64,000 bases of DNA from Sphaerolaimus hirsutus (lineage: Eukaryota; Nematoda; Chromadorea; Monhysterida; Sphaerolaimidae), in NCBI GenBank assembly GCA_964036195.1, contig OZ038450.1:3474701-3538700 (forward strand). Direction: 5' to 3'. The position numbers were made by a program, and so were the translations under genes. Below, piece after piece: positions 21,301 through 30,900 of this stretch. The notes below the pieces were generated by a model. The model searched no databases. It saw nothing but the letters and a program-made list of their open reading frames with translations, and was not told the DNA's origin. The first letter of the stretch is position 1. The number at the start of each line of letters is the position of its first letter.

Positions 21301-24300
21301 ATGACACTTGACATTTTGCATGACAATTGATACTTTACTTTACATTTGTCATGACAATTGACACTTTGCATGACATTTTACAAATGTGTCCAGCACACTC
21401 CAGTAGTCCTTCTACTGAAAATGCAAACCATTCTTATCAATAATTGTAACCTTACACTTGCAGCTAGCTAACAATACATACTGCATGCAACTTTTGAAAA
21501 GTAAGGGAAAAATTTGTCACAGGTTTTTCATGTATAGGTCTAATTATAACATTTTCTGGCCTTGCATGCATGTTTCTGATTTTTTGTAAAATTTTTGTAA
21601 AATTTTTGTAAAATGTGTCATTTTATTTTATTAATGACTTTTGGGAAAAACATAAAATAAAATAAAATGAAAGAAGAATAAAATTAAAATAAAATAAAAT
21701 TTTTATACAATTTTTATACAATTTTACTAAAATGAATTTTTATAAACCCAACCCTGGTCCAGAGGGCAATGATGTCCATGGTTTTTTTGTCACCATTTAC
21801 CATTCATATCTGGATAAATTAGCCTGTACATCTAGACCCTTTACTCATCTTAACCTGCTACTAATCTATACCCGACACTCATCTAGACCTACCCGCCACT
21901 CATCTATAAATACCCTTCTCCCCCACAGCTGCAGATGTCATGCAATGTGCACTGTGCACCTGCATAGCAACACACACATACATAAAGGATGCTTGCCGCC
22001 AGTGGCTGGCTGGAACTTCGCAAATTACATTATTTCAACGCATGCACTGCACATGCCCTTGCCAGTGCTGTAACACATGACACATGTGCCAGCTGCCATT
22101 GGCAAGACTCAGTACTATTTGTCGTGTAAAACTGGCTGTCATGTATTTTATGGGGCATTGGCATGGCACAGGGGTTAATGGCAGAGGGTTTACATGATGA
22201 GGTAGTGAGTACAAAGCTAGGGCAGTCACACAGTGTACATTGCACAACATCTGCAGCTGTTCGGGTATGGATGAGTAGCGGGTACGTCTAGATGAGTGCT
22301 GGGTCAAGATGACTAGCGGGTTGAGATGAGAAGCGACCCCATGTCAATAAAAATTTTACGATTTGATGGATAAAGTATATAGGTATCTCAAATTTTAAAA
22401 CTTAACAATGTAAATGATAAAAAACTCGACTGCCAAAACTCGACATTCTCACATCTCACATCTCACAACTTGCACATAATAAATATTACAGGCTGGGTGA
22501 CAAAAAGAAGGGTGCAAAGTCACGGGCCAGTATTGACACAGAAAGAACAGAGAGATCTGTGACAGTAGGAAACCGCAGGAAGAAGAGAGGTGGAGGTATA
22601 CTCGGATGACATTACACCGTACATTTTCCCGGAGGAAACACTCCCGCGAAGCATCATAAGAAAGGGAACGAAAGTGCACAAAACATTACGGTAGTTTTGG
22701 AGTAGCGCCAAAAAAAATATTTGGATACAGTTTGTAAACACCTTCCCGGTCACGTCCGGCACCTATTTTTTTATTTTACTTCTTACATCCTATCCCCAGT
22801 TCTAGGGCGCCCCAGAGGCTGAAACTTGGGGGAGATATTGGCGCAACCCCCCTCTACTTCGCATGAATTTGGGGGGTCGCGGCGACCCCTCTCAGGGTGG
22901 GTCGCCCCAAGTGCAAAATTTTTTTTGGCTTTTTTGGTGTCCCACAGCAGGTCCGGCACCCGCTGATTTCTGAGCTGTGGGAGGGGTATAAATCTATAAA
23001 TTTGGGAATGTGTTACCAACACCACTCCCCTACTATACACTATTCAATAATGTGAGATTAATGTGAAAAATTTCTCAAAAATTTGTTTATTCTCTTAAAA
23101 ACACCACTCCCCAATAGATGGATGACAAAAAATTCACTTTTTGGAACTTTTTTATTAGACACTTGAAGAGATGGTTTACAATACTTTAAAGGGAACAGTT
23201 TGATGTTTAAAGTTATGTAAAGAACCATACCTCTAAAATGTCTGCATTGCAAAATTTACTTAGGGTGAATTTTATGACATCATAATGACATCATTGCAGG
23301 AACAAAAATTTACAAAATTTACACTTTGAAATTCCCCCCAAGTAAATTTTGCAATGCATGCATTTTAGAGGTATGGTTCTTTACATAACTTTAAACATCA
23401 AACCGTTCCCTTTGAAGTATCATAAACCAGCTCTTCAAGTGTCTAATAAAAAAGTTCCAAAAAGTTAATTTTTTGCCATACATCTATTGGGGAGTGATGT
23501 TTTTTAGAGAATAAGATAATTTTTTAAAACTTTTTCACATTTATCTCACATTATTGAATAGTTTATGTAATTTTTATGTAAAGTTATAGAGCAAGTCCTA
23601 CCAAATCAACGATGTGGCGGGAGACGTCAACCCGTCACATCAAACGATTTGCGAGGACAATATTGCTTTTTCAAGTGTTTAGTCCATCAATTTAATGAAT
23701 AATAATAGACAAATATTGTTTAGCTGGTATTTAATAGGTTCCGCTGAACATATCTGAAGTTCTGCCTTTCGGAAACGCGACAAACTTGAAACAGTTGGCG
23801 TACACGCAATCTTTTCTTTTTTTATTTTCTTTTTTTAGAAACGTAGTTTCATAAGTTTCATAGTTCAGTATAAGACATAACTCCTATCTGTTGGTAGAGT
23901 ATCGTGTCTGCCGAGTATAAGTAAATATTCAATTAGGTTGAGGATTTTTGGATTTGTTTCTCGATCCGCTTTTCAAGTTCACAAGCTTCTGCGTGAGCGA
24001 AAATTTAAAAAAATCGTGTTTTCTACTCTACCCCTTGGCACCCAAATACAGATTCAATAACCCACAAATCGATGCGACAGGGCATGTCGGCCGAGTTCAG
24101 GGGGCAATCCCTATCACCGCAAATCGATGACCAACTGATCGATTCGGATGAAGCCTGCCGCACGGCCAGCTGGTGCCAGTCCCAGACAATGTAAAGTGCC
24201 GTGTAAAATGTCAAATGTCATGCAAAGTGTCAAAAGTCATGGAAAATCACCTGCAAAATGGCAACTCGGTTGCCATTTTGCAGGTCGTTTTCCATGACTT

Positions 24301-27300
24301 TTGACACTTTGCATGACATTTTACATTTTACAGGGCATTTTACAGGGTCTGGGAGTGCCCCCTGGCCTGATGACGATGATTCGGTGAATGATTCTTTCAC
24401 GGCCACTGGGAGCAGCGATAGTGCCAGTGAGAGGGGGGATGCGGGAAATAAAGGTGGGTTTTTTGGCAGGATTTTTTTTGGCAGGGGGTGGCTGGATGTT
24501 ATTGATTTGGAATGGAACCCTCAGGGTAATTTACATTTGTTTGTTTGAAAAGTGAATAGTAACTGAAATGTTCAAAAAATGCCAGTGCCAGCGGTATCTG
24601 GATAGGGCGTCAAAAAATTTTTTTTTTGGGGAAACGGGTAATTTCGCCTGCAGAAAACGGAAATTTGAGACCCTAAGCTGGGCCCAATTTAGCACCTGGA
24701 CGCAATTCAGCACATTAATCGCAACATAAGTTTTTGTCGACATTTTATACACGTAATAAAAAACCCACTGAATTCTGAATTTGGACACTTTCTCGGTTCT
24801 AATAGTTTCTTCTCTGGACAGCGTGCCCGGTGTTCGGGCAGGCCCGTTCGGTGCTGGGCAACCGCATGGTGCCATACGAGCCGGCGCCGAATGCGGCCGC
24901 CGATATACTCAAAAAAGGCGGAGCCAACGCGGCCGGCCGGCCCAGACTCGGCAGGATATTGAGGTTGATCAGGTACGAGTGCGCGCTGATGCTCGTCTCG
25001 CAGGCGATCAGCTATGTGAGTTTGGTGATGGGGTGTGCAGTTTGGTGTTGAAATGGCGAGAAATACTCTGGCGACGTTTCGATGGCGCCACTGGTATTTT
25101 ATATTTGCGTCATATTGTGAGCACACTCCAGCGACATTACACCTTATAATGAGAGGGCCATTGGGCCATGAAAGTTTGCCATTTTCCATGAATTTAGACA
25201 CTTTGCATGTAATTTTTCATTTCACAGGGCATTGCACATTTCACAGGGCATTTCACATTTCACAGGGCATTTCACACTTCACAGGACATTTCACATTTTA
25301 ACTGGGCATTTCACATTTCACAGGGCATTTCACATTTCACAGGGCATTTCACATTTCACAGGGAATTTCATATTTCACAGGGCATTTCAACACCCATCCC
25401 CTCTCAGTCGGTGCACCCGGCAGTGACTACCCTGTGCACGACGCACACCGGCAACCCCCACTGGCAGCGGTACTTCACCACGGTCGCCTGTTTCCTCCTG
25501 TGGGTGGTGTGCTTCGCGCTGGGCCGGTTCACCGGCACCTTGCTCGCCTGGCCGTCCAATGGCAGCACTTTGTTGCTCGCTTTTCAGGTTTGGACATTGG
25601 GGTTTTGTGTGGATTTATTTATTTATTTATTTTTGGGAACCCAACCCGACCCGACCCAACTCGAACCCGATACCCGTACACTTTTTGGAACCGAAATCCG
25701 ATACCCGAACACGACTCTACTACCCGAACCCGAACCGGATAACCGACTTCAATACCCGAACCCGAAACCGATCCTCGCAAAATTTTTGGAACCGATACCC
25801 GACCCGAAATTTGTAGAACCCGATACCCGAACCCGAAAATTTTGCAATTCCCAACCCTAGTGGGTGGTATGCGCGCTGTAGTGCAAAGGAAGCAGGGACG
25901 TATCCAGGATTTTTGAGCGGGGGGGGCTGCTTGTTCACGGATGCCGGCGAGGGGGGGGGGGCTCAGCCCCCCCCCCCCCCTTAAATTTTAGCTACATAGT
26001 GGCGGAATGGCGCCATGGCGCTGGCGCCATTGGTAGGCGCCACGCCATGGCGCCATTGGCGTTGGCGCCAGCGCCATGGAACGCTGTATATGTATGTAAA
26101 TATACATACAAAACAGAAAAAAGCACCACATTGGGTGTATTTATAACGATTTTCTGCAACATGGAGCAAATCTGACGATAATACCTTATGTTTGGTGAAG
26201 AATGCGCGCTTGCGCGCAAAATTTTTTACGCTGACGTTAAAAAAGTCGCATTTTCCGGTCACTTTCTGGTCTCGCCCCGGGAGGGGGGGGGGGCTGCAGC
26301 CCCCCCGCCCCCCCCCTGGATACGGCCCTGAAAGGAAGTGATCAAGTGAGCCAACTGAACAGTCAATTACCAAGTGATCCAGTCAGGGTAAAGTGCCGGA
26401 ACCACGAGAGTCTCATGAGTCCCACACCCTGTAAACTACCCTGTAAATGTCATATGTCATGCAAAGTGTCTAAAGTCATGTAAAATTCATGTCATGTCAT
26501 TTTTTATTATTTTGTTCAGTAAATTTTATGACCTTTCTATGACATCGGACATTTTACAAGGCATTTTACCGAGTGTAGCAGTGGCACAGGGCTCCATTTC
26601 CGCACCAAACTACAAACAAAACCCGCGCACACTCAAACAGATGGGTCGGGTCCCCTGCGCGTGCGTGCTGTGCGTGTGCCGCATGCGGTCGGGCGTCCGG
26701 CGCGACTCCATGGCCTGGATAGATTCCGACTGGGCCTTCTGCGCCGCATTGGCTGCTCTGGTGCCAGTCCCAGACCCTGTAAAGTGCCCTGTAAAATGTA
26801 AAATGTCATGCAAAGTGTGAAAAGTCATTGATAATGCCAAACTGCAAAATGGCAACGAAAGTTGCCAATTGGCAGGGCATTTTACATGACTTTTGACACT
26901 TTGCATGACATTTTACATTTTACAGGGCACTACAGGGTCTGGGACTGCCCCCTGGCCGTGTCCTACGGGCACGCACATCAGTTGACGCTGAGATATGCCC
27001 TGGAGAATCAATACTTTACTAGGATGGCGTATGTGGGGAGGGTGGGGGGTTGTTTGGGGTGGAAGGTTCTTGGGCTTAGGGGGCACTTTCAGACCCTGTA
27101 AAATGTCAAATGTTCTGCAAAGTGTCAAGTCTAGTAAAATGCGCTGGAATTTTAAGTAACTTTTAAGAGTCAGCCAGCGATGGAGTTTGGTCCCTGAAAT
27201 GGTTTTTTATTTTTTTATTTGGTATTCTGAATGACATTTGACATTTTACAGGGTCTGAGAGTGGCACCTTGGTTAATTTTGAGGAATTCATATAACTTGT

Positions 27301-27463
27301 ATGAAGTTTGTTGTACATGTATTTTACATTTGTCACAATCACACAACCCCCCCCCCGTCCCAGCCAAGTGAAAGCGGCCCAGTACGTGCTGCATTTGTGC
27401 TCGACTGCGGGCGCGCTCGCCGGCGCCGCCCTGTCGCTCGGAATCGTCGCTTACGGATTGTGA
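18357..27463 (+). CDS. Equilibrative nucleoside transporter (SLC29/ENT family), 5' end not found
   Basis: A multi-exon membrane protein. Inferred exons: 18357-18500, 19244-19398 (donor uncertain), 19455-19583, 19974-20355, 24052-24453, 24822-25015, 25408-25587, 26641-about 27032, 27364-27463 (TGA). The first visible exon starts in phase 1, so upstream exons are missing; they may lie beyond the solo LTR. ENT features: a TM6-like exon (FVTLLSLASYM), a long Ser/Asp-rich loop as between TM6 and TM7, then SVHPAVTTL and RYFTTVACFLLW with a GRFTGTLLAWP segment, matching the ENT TM7-TM8 region, and a C-terminal TM11 (LAGAALSLGIVAYG). ENTs carry nucleosides or organic cations by facilitated diffusion. 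Three exons (fourth, fifth, eighth listed) each contain a palindromic element flanked by CTGG. Unspliced, each gives a stop; removing element plus one CTGG restores the frame. The joins after 20355 and after 27032 have unresolved phase, so an exon or splice site is missed there. Confidence 0.75.
18798..18988. mobile_element. CTGG-flanked palindromic element, intronic copy
   Basis: Termini TGGCAATCCCAAGCCC and its near-complement, CTGG on both sides (18794-18797, 18989-18992), arms of TGTAAAG/TGTCAAATG. It lies in an ENT intron. Confidence 0.7.
20025..20205. mobile_element. CTGG-flanked palindromic element inside an ENT exon
   Basis: A 181-bp near-perfect palindrome between CTGG 20021-20024 and CTGG 20206-20209. 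Left end TGCCACTCCCAGACCC, right end GGGAGTGCCAC. Flanking coding sequence reads ...DASW before and PGLAST after, contiguous when the element and one CTGG are removed. A GT at CTG|GTGCCA and an AG at GGGAG|TGCC would splice in frame with three extra residues. Confidence 0.75.
20717..21756. mobile_element. hAT-like element with nested palindrome
   Basis: CAGGGTTGG...CCAACCCTG termini with perfect 8-bp duplication GTCCAGAG (20709-20716, 21757-21764). The AT-rich ends match 14444-15278. The middle (about 20950-21395) is a longer TGTAAAGTGTCAA-type palindrome, apparently inserted later. Confidence 0.75.
23036..23572. repeat. Large foldback, arms about 240 bases
   Basis: The arms share CTATTCAATAATGTGAGAT, a CACTCCCCAATAGAT block, a TTCAAGTGTCTAATAAAA-type block and GTATGGTTCTTTACATAAC in inverted order around a short centre near 23270-23320. 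No ORF and no clear target duplication. Confidence 0.65.
24174..24361. mobile_element. CTGG-flanked palindromic element inside an ENT exon
   Basis: 188 bp between CTGG 24170-24173 and CTGG 24362-24365, left end TGCCAGTCCCAGAC, right end GTCTGGGAGTGCCCC. Coding sequence ends ...RTASW and resumes PDDDDSV in the same frame after removal. As in the 20025 copy, CTG|GTGCCA with GGGAG|TGCC gives an in-frame splice. Confidence 0.75.
25190..25395. repeat. Short tandem array just upstream of an ENT exon
   Basis: About nine to ten copies of an 18-base unit close to GGCATTTCACATTTCACA. It looks like local amplification of the arm of a palindromic element, because the unit resembles the TTTTACAGGGCATTTTACA arm. 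It ends about 12 bases before the acceptor at 25407. Confidence 0.7.
25893..26330. mobile_element. hAT-like element, CAGGGACGTATCCAGG termini
   Basis: Perfect 8-bp duplication AAAGGAAG (25885-25892, 26331-26338). Inside are G- and C-homopolymer runs next to each terminus, GCGCCATGGCGC-like segments and the palindrome TGCGCGCTTGCGCGCA (26203-26218). Located in an ENT intron. A second copy is at 39702-40144. Confidence 0.85.
26762..26951. mobile_element. CTGG-flanked palindromic element inside an ENT exon
   Basis: 190 bp between CTGG 26758-26761 and CTGG 26952-26955. Coding sequence runs ...FCAALAAL then AVSYGHAH, contiguous after removal. Its right end reads GGGACTGCCCC, so the AG used in the model for the other two ENT copies is absent and no frame-preserving GT-AG pair is obvious. 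Confidence 0.75.
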
Positions 27464-27938
27464 TTAGAATGTGATGGGTTACGGTGATGCGACGCTGTGC
27501 ACTGCGCGCGCTGCAAATTGGGGGGTGGGATTCTGGGGAGACTTCTGTGAATGGACACGCGACAACTTTACTGGCTACTTGTCCACTTTCTGTCGCGGAA
27601 TTTGTCCTAGTGATGGGATGGCGTTATTTGGGGGGGGGGGCTAAGCTTACCTAGTGCCATTTTCTTGGCGTTTTTCCATCGCTAATTGGAAATTCCCCCA
27701 TTTTTAACTAGATCGCCAACGTTTTATTCATACTGATTTGGAGGAGCCGAATTTCTCCACATTGTTCTCACTTTACCACCTACCTAATTACATCCGCACA
27801 AAATTTCTAGTGTAGTGGTATTTGCCGCTATCGGATCGTAACGATTGGTTGCAGTGCGCGTAAAAATGAAACCCTCGTTGAAACGTATCCAAATCTCGTA
27901 TTTTCCCAAAAAAAAAGAAATACACGCCGATCCCTGCC

Positions 27939-30900
27939 ATGTCGGCTCCGCCCGCGCGGGACGTCCCGAAAGTGCGCCGCACGCCGTCGGGCAACATGTC
28001 GGGCAGCCCGAAATTGCTGTCACCTAACCCGCCTCAATCCAAAGTGTCACCGAAACCGAAACAAAGTGGGCAGAGTGCCAAAAGTGGACAATCGGTCAAC
28101 CTGTACCCCTACGAGTTGCGATCTTCCCCGGCGGGAACTTATGGCGGGAAAATAGACTCTGGTCGGGTCAGATTGCCCAGTCAATCGTCGGATGATTCTG
28201 GTTCGTTTCAGCCTTTATTATTTTGTCATACCATTCAGCCTACCATAATCTAATGAATAAAATCTTGTGATATATTTCGAAAATTAATAAACGAAAACGA
28301 AATATGATCAAAAACTGTAAAAATTTTGGTTCGTTATTCAGGTGGGTAATGTAGGGTTCCATACTAAGTATGATGTCCGCCGAGTATACTGAAGACTAGT
28401 GATGGAATTGCGCCAAAGGGCGCCTGGCGCCCTTTTTCCTGGCGCTCTTCCATCACTACTCAAACCAAAATTACTTCGTGCCGAAGGCGAAACGAATGTC
28501 TTCGCTTTTCGAAATTCAACCAGATTAGTAAACGTTAAGGTACCGTTTACCACCAAATACGGTTTTATTCTTTTACAGAACGTATAAATATGTACATATG
28601 TAGCATCCCTTTCATTATCCCAACGAAATTGGCACTGTGCCAACACAGCAGACGACGCGAGCGGTGCAGCCATCGGCGTAGCTTCCGGAGGCTGGCGGCA
28701 GCGCGACGAAACTGCAGTTTTGTTGCCCACTTCTACAGCTGGCGGTGGCCAGGTGCCAATCCCAGACTCTGTAAAATGTCAAGTGTCATGCAAAGTGTCA
28801 AAAGTCACGTAAAATGGCCTGCAAAATGGTAACCGAGGCAATACTAGGGTTCAAACGGGATCCCGATCCCGGATCCCGTGAAATTCCGGGATTTAGCAAT
28901 CCCGATCCCGAAACTTATCAAATCCCGATCCCGAGAAACTCCAAAGTCCGGGATCCCGATCCCGGAAAAATTAGTGGAAATTATCAAACGTGAAAAAACG
29001 ACGTTTTAGCATGCAAAAATGTGAACGCAAACCCCCAGCGTTCATTTTATGCCTCGTTTCTGGCATCCAACAGTGTTTTTAGACCTTTATGAACAACTGT
29101 GGATGCCAAACCATTGGCCAAAATCTCTATCCCAAGACCCCAATCCCGATCCCGAAAAAATGCCGATCCCGATCCCGTGACCCCAATCCCGGCCGATCCC
29201 GATCCCGAAATCTCAAAATACCAATCCCGATCCCGATCCCGAAAAGTCAATCCCGTTTGAACCCTAGGCAATACCGGCAACTTTTGACACTTTGCATGAC
29301 ACTTGACATTTTACAGGGTCCGGGACTGCCCCAGACTTCGCTCGTGTGCGATGAGGAATTGTGGTCGATGCAGCTGAAAAGTTTGGTGCAGTTGTGCTGC
29401 ACGCTGCCGCTGTGCGCGCTGGTCGTGTGCGTTTTATGGGCCCTGTTGTTTCATTATGAGGACAGCACTTTGACCCATTGTGATGTTGGTTTGGGGGTGG
29501 TATTTTTCGGTTTCCCGACGTTTTTCCGGTGATTTTAGTGATCGTTATATGCTGCTCCATTCGATGTAATTCTGATTGGATTTTCAAAAGTCGGTCGATC
29601 AATTTCTCTAGACAGCGTTCACACTGCATTTTTGTGACGACTCCGACAATACTTCAAAAAATTTCCATAAGTCGAGTGAAAAGTTCCATATTCATGAGTG
29701 AATGTGGTAAAGTATACATACCACCTAGGTCTATATTCATGTCAAATTTCAGATGAATCGTGTGTGTTATAAATACATGAATCTCAAGAGTGATACATGT
29801 TTATAAAAATTTTTTGCCACTGTCGGAGCCCGACAGGTGCGCCGACAATAAAACAAGTGGTCGTCACTAGGGTTGAAAAAAAATCGATTTTTTTTAACGA
29901 CCCCGATTTTTTCGATTTTTAAAAAAAAATTGATTTAAAAAAAAAAATCGATGGGGTCAAAATTAGCCCTATTTCTGCCTAAAATCGCCTCTGGGGGTAA
30001 TAAAAGCCATATAAATTGGTAGGGAATGTACACTTATGCTTTCTGTGCTAATATAAGTACTGTAGAGCTTCAGAAAAGCTTGAAAGTCAGTTATTTTTAA
30101 GTGTAAAAGTAATTAAATTGAATATTTGTGACGTGAATCACATTTCATCGACCATTTGCAATTTTGTTTGCAGAAATAGCATGTTTGTGCTCAGAACAAA
30201 ATATAAATGATATTGGAAGTGAACATGGATGCATTTGCATAAATGTTTGATGTGACAACACAAAAAAACATAACTATGAATACTTCCTAAAATGATTCAC
30301 AGCCTACCTTACATGCTTAAAAGCACACATAAATGGGTACTACACCCCCAAATTGGTTGTAAAAGCCATGAAAAAAGAAACTGATGGATTGTTTGCATGA
30401 AAGTGCGCGCTTGCGCGCAAAATTTTTGCATTTTACCCAGTGCTTGACTACCAAAAATTTTTGCCAGCGATTTTTTAAAAAAAAAATCGGTACGGGTGCT
30501 GCGATTTTTAAAAAAAAAATCGGAATTTTTAAAAAAAAAATCGCTTAAAAAAATCGCTTGCCAACCCTAGTCGTCACATTGCGCGAGGGTGACGACAAGT
30601 AAAATATTTGATCTAGTCGTCACAATGAGCATAGTTAAAAAAGTGTTGCTACTTGTCGCCAATAACGAGGCCGACCAGTCGTCACACTCATGAAAATCTG
30701 CTAAAAAATAGATTTGTCATCACAAAACGGTCTGTGACGAGTAAGATCTATTGTCGTCACTCAAGTGCAATATGAAAGGGGCATTACCTGTTTGAATAAT
30801 TCCCCGCATTTCATCTCTTTAAGTCACTCTCATTTACCTTTGTCCATTCAAACTACAAAATAACACCTAATTTCCTGCCGCAGGTGCCCAATTATTTGCC

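Larger units (their letters stand above)
20356..24051. other. Long ENT intron full of repeats
   Basis: It contains a short perfect foldback (20510-20692, arms about 80 bases), the hAT-like element at 20717-21756, an inverted pair of ATCTAGAC/ACTCATC segments (21826-22335), a TATACTCGG motif near 22593, a GC-rich unique-looking stretch (22800-22990) and a large foldback (23036-23572). I saw no exon, but phase considerations suggest one may be hidden here. Confidence 0.6.

Noticed and set aside
25630-25860. Proline/arginine-rich coding sequence
   Set aside because: The reading comes from CCCGAA/ACCCGA simple repeats with several open frames at once, typical of low-complexity transposon ends.
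28860-29260. CRISPR-like array of CCCGATCCCG repeats
   Set aside because: Irregular short repeats without spacers, inside a transposon with 8-bp duplications, in an animal genome.
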